Below are positions 9,021 to 29,055 of a stretch of 64,000 bases of DNA, one piece after another (position 1 is the first letter of the stretch; the number at the start of each line of letters is the position of its first letter). Source of the DNA: Azospirillum doebereinerae (GTDB lineage Bacteria > Pseudomonadota > Alphaproteobacteria > Azospirillales > Azospirillaceae). Both the position numbers and the translations under genes were made by a program. The stretch is from NCBI RefSeq assembly GCF_003989665.1, contig NZ_RZIJ01000001.1:620001-684000 (forward strand), given 5' to 3'. The notes under the pieces were generated by a model. The model had not been told where the DNA came from. It saw nothing but the letters and a program-made list of their open reading frames with translations, and did no database searches.

Positions 9021-9770
9021 TTACTCGCGTTCGGAGCGCTCGGAGCGCTCGCGGCGGTCGCGACGATCGTGACGATCGCGGCGCGGCTCACCATCGGTGG
9101 GCACCAGCTCGTTGCCCATGCGCTTGTCCTGCGCCATCGGGTCGTGAGCCATCACCTCGCCCTTGAACACCCACACCTTGACACCGCAGGTGCCGTAGGT
9201 GGTCTTGGCGGTGCCCACACCGTAGTCGATGTCGGCGCGCAGGGTGTGCAACGGAACGCGGCCCTCGCGGTACCACTCCATGCGGGCGATCTCCGCCCCG
9301 CCCAGACGGCCGGAGCAATTGATCCGGATGCCCTGGGCGCCCAGACGCATGGCCGACTGCACGGCGCGCTTCATGGCGCGACGGAAGGCGACGCGTCGCT
9401 CGAGCTGGCTGGCGATGTTCTCGGCGATGAGGCGGGCGTCGATTTCCGGCTTGCGGATCTCGACGATGTTCAGGCTCACCTCGCTGCCGGTCATCTTCGA
9501 CAGCTCGAGACGCAGCTTCTCGATGTCCGCGCCCTTCTTGCCGATCACCACGCCCGGACGGGCCGAGTGGATGGTGATGCGGGCCTTCTTGGCGGGACGC
9601 TCGATGACCACGCGGGACACGCCGGCCTGCTGCAGGCGGCCCTGGAGGTAGCCGCGCAGCTTCAGGTCCTGGTGCAGCAGGTTCGAGTAGTCGCGCTTGG
9701 CGAACCACCGGCTGTCCCAGGTGCGGTTGATGCCGACGCGCAACCCGATCGGATTGATTTTCTGACCCAT
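9021..9770 (-). CDS. rpsC: 30S ribosomal protein S3
   Basis: Small-subunit protein (249 aa) of the mRNA entry channel. It starts [13 protein letters not shown]. The KH RNA-binding domain with '[15 protein letters not shown]' is about 74-88, and the S3_C domain follows. The end is a highly charged tail with Arg/Asp/Glu/Ser repeats after residue ~225, longer and more repetitive than in E. coli. The underlying DNA at about 9021-9075 is a simple repeat rich in 'ggagcgctc'. Confidence 0.97.
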   Translation of the reverse strand: MGQKINPIGLRVGINRTWDSRWFAKRDYSNLLHQDLKLRGYLQGRLQQAGVSRVVIERPAKKARITIHSARPGVVIGKKGADIEKLRLELSKMTGSEVSLNIVEIRKPEIDARLIAENIASQLERRVAFRRAMKRAVQSAMRLGAQGIRINCSGRLGGAEIARMEWYREGRVPLHTLRADIDYGVGTAKTTYGTCGVKVWVFKGEVMAHDPMAQDKRMGNELVPTDGEPRRDRHDRRDRRERSERSERE

Positions 9771-10165
9771 TACTCGGCCCCTTCGGCAACGGCAGCGTCA
9801 CGCTCGCGGACGATGATCGTCAGGTTGCTGAACAGCTTCTCCACCCGGGCGCCGCGACCGCGGGCACGGGCATGGAAACGCTTCATCACCAGAGCGCGAC
9901 CGACCGTCGCCGACGACACGTAGAGACGGTCGACGTCGAGCTGGTGGTTGTTCTCGGCGTTCGCGATCGCGGCCTGGAGGACCTTCTTCACCTCGCCGGC
10001 GATGCGGCGCTTGGAGAAGGTCAACTCGGCCACGGCGCGGCTGGCATCCATGTTGCGGATCAGCTGGGCGACGAGGTTGAGCTTCCGCGGGCTGGTGCGG
10101 ATCATCGGATTGCGGGCCAGAGCCTCGTTCTCCTCGACCCGGCTGGGATTGGCAGACTTGCCCAT
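9770..10165 (-). CDS. rplV: 50S ribosomal protein L22
   Basis: Exit-tunnel protein (131 aa) whose beta-hairpin carries macrolide-resistance sites. '[20 protein letters not shown]' (about 18-37) and 'RPRARGRG'-type loop ('[14 protein letters not shown]') are seen. Its last base overlaps the first of rpsC. Confidence 0.96.
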   Translation of the reverse strand: MGKSANPSRVEENEALARNPMIRTSPRKLNLVAQLIRNMDASRAVAELTFSKRRIAGEVKKVLQAAIANAENNHQLDVDRLYVSSATVGRALVMKRFHARARGRGARVEKLFSNLTIIVRERDAAVAEGAE

Positions 10166-10168
10166 GGG

Positions 10169-10447
10169 TTACTTCCTCTTCGCCTTCTTGTCCGCCGCGT
10201 GACCGTAGAAGGTCCGCGTCGGAGCGAATTCGCCGAACTTGTGACCGATCATGTGCTCGGTGACGTTAACCGGCAGGAACTTGTGGCCGTTGTAGACGCC
10301 GAACGTCAGACCCACGAATTGCGGCAGGATGGTCGAGCGACGCGACCAGATCTTGATGATCTCGTTGCGACCCGAAGCCCGGCTCTTGTCCGCCTTCTTG
10401 AGCAGATAGCCGTCGACGAACGGGCCTTTCCAAACGGAGCGTGCCAT
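10169..10447 (-). CDS. rpsS: 30S ribosomal protein S19
   Basis: Small-subunit head protein (92 aa). [19 protein letters not shown] at the start and '[20 protein letters not shown]' near the end are diagnostic. Between rplB and rplV, the universal order. Confidence 0.97.
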   Translation of the reverse strand: MARSVWKGPFVDGYLLKKADKSRASGRNEIIKIWSRRSTILPQFVGLTFGVYNGHKFLPVNVTEHMIGHKFGEFAPTRTFYGHAADKKAKRK

Positions 10448-10459
10448 CGTTCGACCTCC

Positions 10460-11287
10460 TTACTTCGAATGACGGCGGCGCAGGATCAGGCCATCCGTCT
10501 TCTTGTTGTGACGCGTCTTCTTGCCCTTGGTCGGCTTGCCCCACGGCGTGACCGGATGACGGCCGCCCGAGGTGCGACCCTCACCACCACCGTGCGGGTG
10601 GTCGATCGGGTTCATGGCGACGCCACGAACCGACGGACGCACACCCAGCCAGCGCTTGCGGCCGGCCTTGCCCAGGTTGGTGTTCATCTGGTCGGGGTTC
10701 GACACCGCGCCCAGAGTCGCCATGCACTCGCCACGCACCACGCGAAGCTCGCCCGAGGGCAGCTTCAGCTGGGCGTAGCCGCCGTCGCGGCCGACCAGCT
10801 GGAGGTAGGTGCCCGCGGAGCGCGCGACCTGACCACCCTTGCCGGCCTTCAGCTCGACGTTGTGGACGATGGAGCCGACCGGGATGCTCTTGAGGGGCAT
10901 CGCGTTGCCGGGCTTCACGTCGACCTTCTCGCCGGAGATGACCGTGTCGCCGACCTTCAGGCGCTGCGGCGCCAGGATGTAGGACAGAGTCCCGTCCTGG
11001 TACTTGATCAGCGCGATGAAAGCGGTGCGGTTCGGGTCGTATTCCAGCCGCTCGACGGTGGCCGGAACGTCGAACTTGCGACGCTTGAAGTCCACCAGAC
11101 GGTAGACGCGCTTGTGACCGCCACCAATCCGGCGCGCGGTGATGCGGCCGGTGTTGTTGCGGCCGCCGGACTTGGTCAGGCCCTCGGTGAGGGACTTGAC
11201 CGGCTTGCCCTTCCACAGCTCCGAGCGGTCGACGATGACCAGCTGGCGGAGCGACGGAGTAATCGGGCGGTATTGCTTCAGAGCCAT
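10460..11287 (-). CDS. rplB: 50S ribosomal protein L2
   Basis: Highly conserved 23S rRNA-binding protein (275 aa) needed for peptidyl-transferase activity and subunit joining. It has an N-terminal OB-like domain, an SH3-like domain, and the C-terminal '[18 protein letters not shown]' (about 224-241) containing the conserved His residues. 16 bp after rplW. Confidence 0.98.
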   Translation of the reverse strand: MALKQYRPITPSLRQLVIVDRSELWKGKPVKSLTEGLTKSGGRNNTGRITARRIGGGHKRVYRLVDFKRRKFDVPATVERLEYDPNRTAFIALIKYQDGTLSYILAPQRLKVGDTVISGEKVDVKPGNAMPLKSIPVGSIVHNVELKAGKGGQVARSAGTYLQLVGRDGGYAQLKLPSGELRVVRGECMATLGAVSNPDQMNTNLGKAGRKRWLGVRPSVRGVAMNPIDHPHGGGEGRTSGGRHPVTPWGKPTKGKKTRHNKKTDGLILRRRHSK

Positions 11288-11303
11288 CGGATCACACTCC
11301 CGC

Positions 11304-11621
11304 TCAGATGCCCGTGGTCACGTCGATCTTGTTACCCTCGGCGAGGGTAACGACGGCCTTCTTGAAGTCCGAACGACGGCCCATGATGCCGCGGAACCGC
11401 TTGGTCTTTCCCTTGGAGATCAGGGTGTTGACGGCGGTCACCTTGACGTTGAAGAGACCTTCAACGGCGGCTTTGATCTCCGGCTTGGTGGCCGTGAGGG
11501 GCACGCGGAACGTGACCTGGTTGTGCTCCGACACCAGCGTCGACTTCTCGGTGATGACCGGAGCGAGGATCAGGTCGTACATCCGCTCCTGGCTAACCGA
11601 AGGTTTCGACCGATTGCTCAT
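11304..11621 (-). CDS. rplW: 50S ribosomal protein L23
   Basis: Exit-tunnel protein (105 aa) and main docking site for trigger factor and SRP. '[18 protein letters not shown]' near residue 18 is the family signature. The ATG at 11621 overlaps the rplD stop as ATGA, supporting this start over longer in-frame readings inside rplD. Confidence 0.96.
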   Translation of the reverse strand: MSNRSKPSVSQERMYDLILAPVITEKSTLVSEHNQVTFRVPLTATKPEIKAAVEGLFNVKVTAVNTLISKGKTKRFRGIMGRRSDFKKAVVTLAEGNKIDVTTGI

Positions 11622-12238
11622 TTCAGGCGAGCCTCCAGTTGCTCGACCGCGTTGCGGGTCAGGACCAGCGTGTCGCGGCGGAGAATGTCGTAGACGTTGG
11701 CGCCCTGCTCCGGCAGCACGTCGATCAACGGGATGTTGCGCGACGCCTTGGCGAAGTTCTCGTCCAGGTTCGAGCCGTCGATGAACAGCGCCGAGGTCAG
11801 GCCGAGGGCCGACAGCAGAGCCGCCAGATCCTTGGTCTTGTGGCTGGCGGCGGCAGCGGCGTCGAGGACGACAAGCTTGCCTTCGGCGGCCTTGGACGAC
11901 AGGGCGGTCTTCAGGGCCAGCTTGCGGACCTTCTTGGTCAGGTCGTGCTCGTGCGAGCGGACGACCGGGCCGAAGATGGTGGCGCCGCCGCGGAACTGCG
12001 CGTTCCGGATGGAACCCTGACGAGCGCGGCCGGTGCCCTTCTGCCCATAGGGCTTCTTGGTGGTGCCGCGGATCTCGCTGATCGTCTTGGTCTTGTGGTT
12101 GCCGGAGCGGCGCTTGGCCAGCTGCCAGTTCACCATCCGAGCCAGGATGTCGGTGCGAACCGGAAGACCGAACACGGCCTCCGACAGCTCGATCTCTCCG
12201 ACCGTTTCGTTGCTCAGGTTTTTGATCGTGGCCTTCAT
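11618..12238 (-). CDS. rplD: 50S ribosomal protein L4
   Basis: Large-subunit protein (206 aa) lining the exit tunnel. In E. coli it also represses the S10 operon through leader RNA; no such leader can be recognised here. '[20 protein letters not shown]' and '[16 protein letters not shown]' form the tunnel loop (about 44-79). The ATG at 12238 is favoured because an AGGAG lies 8 bases upstream; a GTG three codons earlier overlaps rplC as GTGA and is the alternative. Confidence 0.95.
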   Translation of the reverse strand: MKATIKNLSNETVGEIELSEAVFGLPVRTDILARMVNWQLAKRRSGNHKTKTISEIRGTTKKPYGQKGTGRARQGSIRNAQFRGGATIFGPVVRSHEHDLTKKVRKLALKTALSSKAAEGKLVVLDAAAAASHKTKDLAALLSALGLTSALFIDGSNLDENFAKASRNIPLIDVLPEQGANVYDILRRDTLVLTRNAVEQLEARLK

Positions 12239-12243
12239 GGCGC

Positions 12244-12954
12244 TCACTCCTGCGTCTCGGCCGGGGCTTCCGCCGCCGGAGCCGACTTGACGGCCGCCGG
12301 GAAGGGCAGGCCTTCCGGCGCCTTCTTCTTGACGGCGTCACGGACGCGCAGCCAACCGCCCTCGGCACCGGGGACGGCGCCCTTGACCAGGATCAGGCCG
12401 CGAGCCTCGTCGACCGAGACGACCTGGAGGTTCAGGACCGTGACCTTCTCGTCACCGAGATGGCCGGCCATCTTCTTGTTCTTGAAGACCTTGCCGGGAT
12501 CCTGACGGTTGCCCGTCGAACCGTGCGAGCGGTGCGACACCGACACGCCGTGCGTGGCGCGCAGACCACCGAAGTTCCACCGCTTCATCGCACCGGCAAA
12601 GCCCTTGCCGATGGAGGTGCCGGTGACGTCGACGAACTGGCCGGCGACGAAATGGGCCACCGAGATCTCGGCGCCGACTTCGATCAGGGCATCGGCATCG
12701 ACGCGGAACTCGGCGAGCTTGCGCTTCGGTTCCACGCGCGCCTTGGCGAAATGCCCGCGCTCAGGCTTCGTGACGTTCTTGACTTTGATGGCGCCCGCGC
12801 CGAGCTGGACGGCGGTGTAGCCGTCCGTCTCTTCGGTGCGAACGGCGACGACCTGGCAGCTGTCGACTTTCAGCACAGTCACCGGAACATGTTGACCATC
12901 GTCGGTGAAGACGCGGGTCATGCCCAGCTTCTGCGCGATCAAACCGGATCGCAT
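12244..12954 (-). CDS. rplC: 50S ribosomal protein L3
   Basis: Early-assembly large-subunit protein reaching toward the peptidyl-transferase centre. 236 aa: starts [16 protein letters not shown] and contains '[20 protein letters not shown]' (about 134-153), including the Gln that is methylated by PrmB in other species. A C-terminal Ala/Pro/Glu-rich tail of about 25 residues extends past the E. coli end. Confidence 0.97.
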   Translation of the reverse strand: MRSGLIAQKLGMTRVFTDDGQHVPVTVLKVDSCQVVAVRTEETDGYTAVQLGAGAIKVKNVTKPERGHFAKARVEPKRKLAEFRVDADALIEVGAEISVAHFVAGQFVDVTGTSIGKGFAGAMKRWNFGGLRATHGVSVSHRSHGSTGNRQDPGKVFKNKKMAGHLGDEKVTVLNLQVVSVDEARGLILVKGAVPGAEGGWLRVRDAVKKKAPEGLPFPAAVKSAPAAEAPAETQE

Positions 12955-13014
12955 TGTTCTTTATCTCCTGACCAGGGACATCCGCGATGGGAGAGGTCCC
13001 TCACCAAACCAAAA

Positions 13015-13323
<309 letters not shown>

Positions 13324-13482
13324 TCCAAACGTCCCTTGCACCTCGTAACGATGACGCGGACGCGCCACCGGAACCCCACAAACAACCTCCACGAACCACC
13401 AAGCGACAAGACGCCGCGCGCCGGTCCGCGGAAGCGGGCGACGGGGGGCTGTCCAACCAGTGCGACGGGGCCGATACGAAAA

Positions 13483-13520
13483 GAACATCCCCCGCGCCCG
13501 AAGGTGCGGAAGGGATGTTC
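13483..13520 (-). terminator. Terminator/attenuator between tuf and rpsJ
   Basis: An inverted repeat of 9 perfect base pairs at the base (13483-13491 with 13512-13520), with extra GC pairs inside, is followed on the minus strand by TTTT. It could end the str operon transcript or attenuate the S10 operon, which begins 160 bp downstream. Confidence 0.6.
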
Positions 13521-13645
13521 CGGTCAGCATATCCACGCCCCAAATTTTCGCTTGGAGCGTGCCGTGCCGTTCGTCATCAGGCTGCGTCTAGGCCGAACCT
13601 GCCTACCACCAACCCAAAATCCAGAGGGCGTAATCTCTATGACGA

Positions 13646-13712
13646 CACCGCCCCCGTGTCAATCCTGATTCTCCCCTGAGGGGAAGAAGACCGGATCGGC
13701 ACGGGGGCGGTG
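13646..13712 (-). promoter_or_regulatory. Long inverted repeat downstream of tuf with nested small hairpin
   Basis: A perfect 13-bp inverted repeat (13646-13658 with 13700-13712) encloses about 41 bases that contain a smaller hairpin (5-bp arms TCCCC/GGGGA near 13671-13683). It lies in the 474-bp tuf-rpsJ gap (13324-13797), where no gene is seen. It may be a tuf 3' end or part of the S10 leader. Confidence 0.5.
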
Positions 13713-13797
13713 CGAAGAACTCACGCCCGATGGCTAGAACCCTGCGGAACGGACGGAACCGGCGAACCGGACCGTCCGAACCGAAACGACAGAAGAC

Positions 13798-14988
<1,191 letters not shown>

Positions 14989-15026
14989 GGGGTGGTCTCT
15001 CCGTTTCTCAATCGTTCCAGCGGTTT

Positions 15027-17105
15027 TCAGGCCACCTTGGCACGGACGCCGTCCGCGATGGCCTGTGGCACCGGCTCGTAATGGTCGAACTGCATGCTGT
15101 ACTGCGCGCGGCCCTGACTCATGGAGCGCAGGGAATTCACATAGCCGAACATGGACGCCAAGGGAACCAGTCCCGTGACGACTCGGGCGTTGCCGCGCTG
15201 ATCCATGCCGGTGATCTGACCCCGGCGACCGTTCAGGTCGCCGATGACATCGCCCATATAATCGTCCGGCGTGATGATTTCGACCCGCATCAGCGGTTCC
15301 AACAGCACGGGCGCGGCTTTCGTCACGCCCTCGCGGAACGCCGCGCGGGTGGCCAGCTCGAAGGCGAGCGCCGAGGAGTCGACGTCATGGAAGGCGCCGT
15401 CGGTCAGCGTCGCCTTGACGTCCACCGTCGGGAAGCCGGCGACCACGCCGCTGTCCTTGACCGCCTCCAGCCCCTTCTGCACACCGGCCGCGAACTCCTT
15501 CGGCACGGCGGTCGCGGCGGCGCGGTTCTCGAACACGAAGCCCGATCCCGGCGCCAGCGGCTCGAAGGCCAGGACGACACGCGCGAACTGCGCGCGGTCG
15601 CCGGTCTGCCGGCGGTGGGTGTGGTCGATCTCGGCCTTGCGGGTGACGGTCTCGCGGTAGGCCACCTTGGGGGCGCCGACCGCCGCGTCGACGCGGAACT
15701 CGCGCTTCATGCGGTCGACGACGATCTCCAGATGCAGCTCGCCCATGCCGCGGATGACGGTCTGGCCGCTCTCGCGGTCGAGCGACACGCTGAGCGACGG
15801 GTCCTCCTGCATGAGCTTGCCGAGCGCGGCGCTCATCCGGTCGTGGTCGGCATCGGTGCGCGGCTCGACCACCACCTCGATGACGGGCTCGGGAACGTCC
15901 ATGCGCTCCAGCACGATGGGCTTGTGCGGGTCGCACAGCGTGTCGCCGGTGCCGGTGTGCTCCAGCCCGGAGAAGGCGACGATGTCGCCGGTGTGCGCCC
16001 GCTCGATGTCCTCGCGGCTGTTGGCGTGCATCAGCAGCATGCGGCCGATCTTCTCGCGCTCGCCCTTCACCGGGTTGAACACGGTGTCGCCGACGCTGAG
16101 CGTGCCGGAATAGACGCGGAAGAAGGTCAACGGCCCGACATAGGGGTCGTTCATCACCTTGAAGGCCAGGCCGGCGAAGGGCGCGTCGTCGTTGGCCGCG
16201 CGCTCCTCGGTCTCGACGGCGCCGACCCGGTGGCCGGTGACGGCGCCGATGTCGACCGGGGCCGGCAGGTAATCGACGACGGCGTCCAGCATCGGCTGGA
16301 TGCCCTTGTTGCGGAAGGCGGAGCCGCACAGCACCGGCACGAAGGAGCCGGCGATGGTTCCCTTGCGGATGCACGCGCGCAGCGCCTCGGGCGACGGCTC
16401 CGTGCCGCTTTCCAGATAGGCGGAGGTCGCCGCCTCGTCGAGGTCGAGGACGGCGTCCAGCAGCGCTTGGCGCGCGGCGACGGCGGCGTCCTTCAAACCC
16501 TCGGGAATTTCGGTGTGGTGGAACTCGGCGCCCAGCGTCTCGGCTTTCCAGACGGTGGCGCGCATCGCCACCAGATCGACGACGCCGGCAAACGCGGCCT
16601 CGGACCCGATGGGCAATTGCAGGACCAGCGGCGCGACGCCGAGCCGGTCCTTCATCATGGCGACGCAGGCGGCGAAATCGGCGCCGACGCGGTCCATCTT
16701 GTTGACGAAGGCGATGCGCGGCACGCCGTACTTGTCGGCCTGCCGCCACACCGTTTCCGTCTGCGGTTCGACGCCCGCCACCGAATCGAAAATGGCAACA
16801 GCACCATCGAGCACGCGCAGCGACCGTTCGACTTCAATGGTGAAGTCGACGTGGCCGGGCGTGTCGATGATGTTGATGCGATGATCGCGCCAGAAGCAGG
16901 TCGTCGCCGCCGAGGTGATCGTGATCCCCCGTTCCTGCTCCTGCTCCATCCAGTCCATGACGGCGGTGCCGTCATTGACCTCGCCCATCCGATAGGATTT
17001 GCCGGTGTAGAACAGGATGCGCTCGGTCGTCGTCGTCTTGCCGGCATCGATGTGGGCCATGATGCCGATGTTGCGGTAACGGTCGAGAGCGTGCGAACGG
17101 GGCAT
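15027..17105 (-). CDS. fusA: Elongation factor G
   Basis: Translocation GTPase, 692 aa, with five domains. G1 AHIDAGKTT is at 17-25, 'DTPGHVDFT' about 81-89 and NKMD about 135-138. Domain IV carries '[20 protein letters not shown]'-type sequence and domain V '[13 protein letters not shown]'. Length and motifs indicate the main housekeeping EF-G. Between rpsG (30 bp) and tuf (38 bp) in the str operon. The C-terminal '[14 protein letters not shown]' replaces the more common 'RRG.I.GME.RG' wording. Confidence 0.97.
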   Translation of the reverse strand: MPRSHALDRYRNIGIMAHIDAGKTTTTERILFYTGKSYRMGEVNDGTAVMDWMEQEQERGITITSAATTCFWRDHRINIIDTPGHVDFTIEVERSLRVLDGAVAIFDSVAGVEPQTETVWRQADKYGVPRIAFVNKMDRVGADFAACVAMMKDRLGVAPLVLQLPIGSEAAFAGVVDLVAMRATVWKAETLGAEFHHTEIPEGLKDAAVAARQALLDAVLDLDEAATSAYLESGTEPSPEALRACIRKGTIAGSFVPVLCGSAFRNKGIQPMLDAVVDYLPAPVDIGAVTGHRVGAVETEERAANDDAPFAGLAFKVMNDPYVGPLTFFRVYSGTLSVGDTVFNPVKGEREKIGRMLLMHANSREDIERAHTGDIVAFSGLEHTGTGDTLCDPHKPIVLERMDVPEPVIEVVVEPRTDADHDRMSAALGKLMQEDPSLSVSLDRESGQTVIRGMGELHLEIVVDRMKREFRVDAAVGAPKVAYRETVTRKAEIDHTHRRQTGDRAQFARVVLAFEPLAPGSGFVFENRAAATAVPKEFAAGVQKGLEAVKDSGVVAGFPTVDVKATLTDGAFHDVDSSALAFELATRAAFREGVTKAAPVLLEPLMRVEIITPDDYMGDVIGDLNGRRGQITGMDQRGNARVVTGLVPLASMFGYVNSLRSMSQGRAQYSMQFDHYEPVPQAIADGVRAKVA

Positions 17106-17135
17106 GTACGATCACTCGGGGAGGCGTTGAAGGCC

Positions 17136-17606
17136 TTACCAGCGGTAGTGCGAGAACGCCTTGTTGGCTTCCGCCATGCGGTGCGTGTCTTCGCGCTTCT
17201 TGACGGCGGTGCCACGCTGGCTGGCCGCGTCGAGGAGCTCGCCCGACAGGCGCTCCGTCATGGTGTTTTCCGAACGGGCGCGGGCGGCGCTGATCAGCCA
17301 ACGGATCGCCAGAGCCTGGGCGCGGTCCGAACGGACCTCGACCGGAACCTGGTAGGTCGCACCGCCGACGCGGCGGGACCGGACTTCCAGGTGCGGCTTG
17401 ACGTTCGCGAGGGCGTCGTGGAAGACCTGAACGGGATCGTTCTTGGTCTTGACCTCGATGCGGCCCAGCGCGCCATAGACGATCGTCTCAGCCGACGACT
17501 TCTTGCCGTCGTACATGAGGCAGTTCATGAACTTGGTCAGAACGCGGTCGCCGTACTTGGCGTCCGGCAGGACTTCACGCTTCTCGGCGCGATGACGACG
17601 GGACAT
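17136..17606 (-). CDS. rpsG: 30S ribosomal protein S7
   Basis: Primary binder of the 16S rRNA 3' domain (156 aa), and str-operon repressor in E. coli. It starts [20 protein letters not shown]. '[20 protein letters not shown]' (about 75-94) is the family signature. The conserved Trp/Arg-rich C-terminus '[10 protein letters not shown]' is present. 12 bp after rpsL. Confidence 0.97.
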   Translation of the reverse strand: MSRRHRAEKREVLPDAKYGDRVLTKFMNCLMYDGKKSSAETIVYGALGRIEVKTKNDPVQVFHDALANVKPHLEVRSRRVGGATYQVPVEVRSDRAQALAIRWLISAARARSENTMTERLSGELLDAASQRGTAVKKREDTHRMAEANKAFSHYRW

Positions 17607-17618
17607 CGTGTGTTCTCC

Positions 17619-17990
17619 TTACTTCGGACGCTTCGCGCCGTACTTCGACCGGCGCTGCTTACGATCTTTGACGCCCTGGGTATCCAGCGTGCCGCGAATG
17701 ATGTGATAGCGCACGCCGGGAAGATCCTTCACACGACCGCCGCGGATCATGACCACCGAGTGTTCCTGGAGGTTGTGGCCCTCGCCAGGAATGTAGCTCG
17801 TCACCTCGAAGCCGTTCGTCAGACGAACGCGAGCGACCTTACGGAGCGCCGAGTTGGGCTTCTTCGGGGTGGTGGTGTACACGCGGGTGCACACGCCGCG
17901 CTTCTGCGGGCAGGCCTCCATCGCGGGCACCTTGTTGCGCGCGGCCAACGGCTCGCGCGGCTTACGGATCAACTGGTTGATCGTCGGCAT
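17619..17990 (-). CDS. rpsL: 30S ribosomal protein S12
   Basis: Decoding-centre protein (123 aa). Lys43 (in [13 protein letters not shown]) and Lys88 (in [12 protein letters not shown]) are the streptomycin-sensitive residues, so no known rpsL resistance change is seen. First gene of the str operon; a 280-bp region with a hairpin separates it from the upstream DJ-1-like gene. Confidence 0.98.
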   Translation of the reverse strand: MPTINQLIRKPREPLAARNKVPAMEACPQKRGVCTRVYTTTPKKPNSALRKVARVRLTNGFEVTSYIPGEGHNLQEHSVVMIRGGRVKDLPGVRYHIIRGTLDTQGVKDRKQRRSKYGAKRPK

Positions 17991-18045
17991 ATCTGCCCTT
18001 TATCCCTTCAAGGCCATTCGCCCGGCGGAGCCGGACGATGCAAAA

Positions 18046-18079
18046 GCCCGCCTGCGAAGCATTGCCGCTTCGAGCGGGC
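18046..18079 (-). terminator. Hairpin with U-run upstream of rpsL
   Basis: Two 6-bp GC stems separated by a small internal loop (18046-18060 with 18067-18079) are followed on the minus strand by CTTTTG. It may terminate the DJ-1-like gene or act as an attenuator in the str-operon leader; which depends on where the rpsL promoter lies in 18080-18270. Confidence 0.5.
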
Positions 18080-18270
18080 CGAATGAGCAAGCGCCGATCA
18101 AATTGCTTCGAACGGCTATGTCGTTGGGTTCAAGCGAACGGCCCAGGCTGGATACACTCCACCCCAGGGTCCCTTTGAAGTTCGCGGACTATAGGGAAGC
18201 GGCCGGAGAGCGTCAAGCGCGCAAATCATGGCACCGCTTGCTTGCATTCCTTGCGTCGGCGCCGCGAAAG

Positions 18271-18972
18271 TCAATCCTGCGCCGCGTTCAGCCGGGCTGC
18301 CGCCGCCCGCACCGCCGCCGAGCGCGCGGCCAGCATCGGTCCCATCCGTTCCAGCAGGCGCGCGGTCAGGTCCTCCCCCGCTCCCACCGGGGATCCGGCG
18401 TTGAACGGCGGCTGGGGATCGTATTCGATGGAGAGTTGAATGAGCTTTGCGTGGTCCTCGCCGAACAGTTCGGCGACGATGGCGAGGGCCACGTCGATGC
18501 CCGCCGTCACCCCGCCACCGGTGAACAGGGTCCCATCGACCACCACCCGGCTATCGGTCGGCACGGCCCCGAACGCCGCCAGAAATTGCCGAGACGCCCA
18601 GTGTGTTCCAGCCCGCCGGCCCTTCAAGAGTCCGGCGGCGCCCAGCACCAGCGAGCCGGTGCAGACCCCGACCAGATAGCGCACGGTGCGGGCCTGCGAC
18701 CGCAAAAAGGCCAGCACTGTCTCGTCGGCCAGAAGCTCCTGAACACCGGAACCGCCGGGAACCAGCAGAAGATCGAGGTCGGGGCAATCCGCCAACGCCG
18801 TGGTGGGCAGGATCCGAAGCCCGGTGTCGGAACGAACCGGATCGGTGTCCTTCCAGAGCAGATGCATCTCGGCGCCCGGCACCCGCGCCAGCACCTCGTA
18901 AGGGCCGGTCAGGTCGAGCTGGGTGATGTTGGGGAACAGCAACAGGCCGAAGCGGGGAGGACGGTCGGTCAT
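18271..18972 (-). CDS. DJ-1/PfpI family protein, isonitrile hydratase-like
   Basis: Cytosolic 233-aa protein of the DJ-1/ThiJ/PfpI superfamily. The nucleophile elbow 'GVCTGSLVLGAAGLLKGRRA' places Cys104, and Asp20 in 'ITQLDLTGPYEVLA' matches the acidic residue used by Pseudomonas isonitrile hydratase InhA (isocyanide + water to N-formamide). The resemblance to InhA runs along the whole length ('HWAS', 'LFTGGGVTAGID', 'PPFNAGSP'). It has no C-terminal AraC domain. The ATG at 18972 is chosen over one ten codons upstream because the family starts there. It is the only non-translation gene inside the rpoBC-str-S10 cluster. Confidence 0.8.
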   Translation of the reverse strand: MTDRPPRFGLLLFPNITQLDLTGPYEVLARVPGAEMHLLWKDTDPVRSDTGLRILPTTALADCPDLDLLLVPGGSGVQELLADETVLAFLRSQARTVRYLVGVCTGSLVLGAAGLLKGRRAGTHWASRQFLAAFGAVPTDSRVVVDGTLFTGGGVTAGIDVALAIVAELFGEDHAKLIQLSIEYDPQPPFNAGSPVGAGEDLTARLLERMGPMLAARSAAVRAAAARLNAAQD

Positions 18973-19028
18973 GGCGGGTTTCCCTGGCGATGGACGGCCC
19001 AAGCCTAGCTCTGCACAGCCAAAAGAGA

Positions 19029-19058
19029 AAGGGCGCGTCCCCTGCGGAACGCGCCCCC
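19029..19058 (-). terminator. rpoC terminator
   Basis: An 8-bp GC stem (19031-19038 with 19049-19056) lies 25 bp past the rpoC stop. On the minus strand it is followed by TTTCTCTTTT, giving a convincing intrinsic terminator for the rplK-rpoC transcript. Confidence 0.8.
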
Positions 19059-19082
19059 TCCCCTACCCTATGACCGGCAACC

Positions 19083-23288
<4,206 letters not shown>

Positions 23289-23305
23289 TTAAGGGCAGTG
23301 CGTAA

Positions 23306-23334
23306 CCCCGGAGCGGCGGTCGGCCGCTCCGGGG
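23306..23334 (-). promoter_or_regulatory. Perfect 12-bp hairpin in the rpoB-rpoC gap
   Basis: A perfect GC stem (23306-23317 with 23323-23334) with a 5-base loop lies in the 101-bp spacer. No U-run follows on the minus strand, so RNA processing or mRNA stability is more likely than termination. Confidence 0.5.
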
Positions 23335-23356
23335 CTTTGGTCACGTCAAACGGACT

Positions 23357-27550
<4,194 letters not shown>

Positions 27551-27716
27551 GGATGTCCCCAAACGTCTGCTACGTGATGCGCTCAACCGACCGTCAACCG
27601 TTCCCTAGGGGGCTAAGCCCAAGGGATACCCCGGCGGGTCACCGCGCGGGCCATCCCGGAAACCGGGACGGAAAGAACCGCACCGGGACGAGCCCGGTAC
27701 GGCGAAAGGCAGAAAA

Positions 27717-27761
27717 CGCCGTGCAGCGGCCGATCCCAGGAGGATCGACCGCTGTCCGGCG
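27717..27761 (-). terminator. Attenuator-like hairpin between rplL and rpoB
   Basis: Arms of 20 bases (27717-27736 with 27742-27761, three mismatches) close a 5-base loop and are followed on the minus strand by TTTTC. In E. coli a partial terminator at this place sets the lower rpoBC level relative to rplJL; the same role is inferred here. Confidence 0.65.
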
Positions 27762-27793
27762 TGGAACTGTATGATCCGTAACGCAACAAGGTC

Positions 27794-28168
<375 letters not shown>

Positions 28169-28240
28169 GTTACTACTCCAAACGACTTGAGTTCTGGGGA
28201 TGTAAAAAACGAGTGACGAAAGCTGGCTTTGAGGGCCGGC

Positions 28241-28765
28241 TTAGGCCGCCGCCTCGTCGTCCTTCTTCGCGTAGGCCGCCAGCACGCGGGCGACCTGGCC
28301 ACCCGGAGCCTGGAGGACACCAGCGATGCGAGTCGCCGGGGTCTGGATCATGCCCACGAGACGGCCGCGCAGTTCGTCCAGCGACGGGAGCGAGGCGAGG
28401 GCCTTGACCCCCTCCGCGTCCAGAATCTGGGTGCCGAGGCTGGCGCCGACGATCTTCAGCTTCTCGTTGGTCTTCGCGTAGTCGGCCACCACCTTGGCGG
28501 CCGCAACGGGATCCTTCGAGTAGGCGATCGCCGTCGGTCCCTTGAAGAGACCGTCCAGACCTTCGAACTGCGTGCCCTGAAGGGAGCGACGGGCGAGCCG
28601 GTTCTTCGTCACTTTGAAGCCGGCGCCAGCAGCCCGAACCTTCGCACGCAGGTCGGTGACTTCCTTCACCGTCAGGCCCAGATGGTGGGTGACCACCACC
28701 AGGCCCGTGTCCTGGAGCTTCGATTGCAGAGCCGCGATCGTCGCTTCTTTTTGTGTACGATCCAC
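28241..28765 (-). CDS. rplJ: 50S ribosomal protein L10
   Basis: Stalk base protein (174 aa) that anchors L7/L12 dimers on its C-terminal helix. 'LVVVTHHLGLTVKEVTDLRA' (about 22-41) and 'KVTKNRLARRSL' are typical. In E. coli L10 represses its own leader; a structured 290-bp leader is also present here (28766-29055). Confidence 0.96.
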   Translation of the reverse strand: MDRTQKEATIAALQSKLQDTGLVVVTHHLGLTVKEVTDLRAKVRAAGAGFKVTKNRLARRSLQGTQFEGLDGLFKGPTAIAYSKDPVAAAKVVADYAKTNEKLKIVGASLGTQILDAEGVKALASLPSLDELRGRLVGMIQTPATRIAGVLQAPGGQVARVLAAYAKKDDEAAA

Positions 28766-28794
28766 GGATCGCCTCCTTGCACAGAGGTGTACAT

Positions 28795-28826
28795 GGAGCC
28801 GGAACCCCCGAGGGGGTCTTGGCTCC
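28795..28826 (-). promoter_or_regulatory. rplJ leader hairpin
   Basis: A nested stem (28795-28800 with 28821-28826, and an inner 6-bp ACCCCC/GGGGGT hairpin) sits about 30 bp upstream of rplJ, in the 290-bp rplA-rplJ gap. It is in the right place for L10-mediated translational control; no consensus match is claimed. Confidence 0.4.
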
Positions 28827-29014
28827 GGCGAACCTGTCCCAGAAGTTCAAGCCGTTCCTGCTCCGATTCGCCCAGTCGCCTGGAAAGCCGGAATGGTCAA
28901 CGGTTCAACTCCTGTCTGCGCCGGTGAATTTTAAGCCTTCCCATGCCTTGCGGACGGTCGGGCACCTGCGGTCTCGGACAGGGTGGGCGGCCGCCCGGAG
29001 GCGAACCACCCGAT

Positions 29015-29042
29015 CGCGCCCGGCCCCGAGGGGCCAGGCGCG
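29015..29042 (-). promoter_or_regulatory. GC hairpin just downstream of rplA
   Basis: Stacked stems (CGCGCC/GGCGCG outside, GGCCCC/GGGGCC inside, single mismatch between) lie 13 bp past the rplA stop. Without a U-run it is more likely a processing or stability element at the end of the L11 operon than a terminator. Confidence 0.4.
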
Positions 29043-29055
29043 AAATTCGAAAACC

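Noticed and set aside
17619..17990. Streptomycin-resistance changes in rpsL or rifampicin changes in rpoB
   Set aside because: Lys43 and Lys88 in S12 and the main rifampicin-pocket residues in RpoB are the sensitive types.
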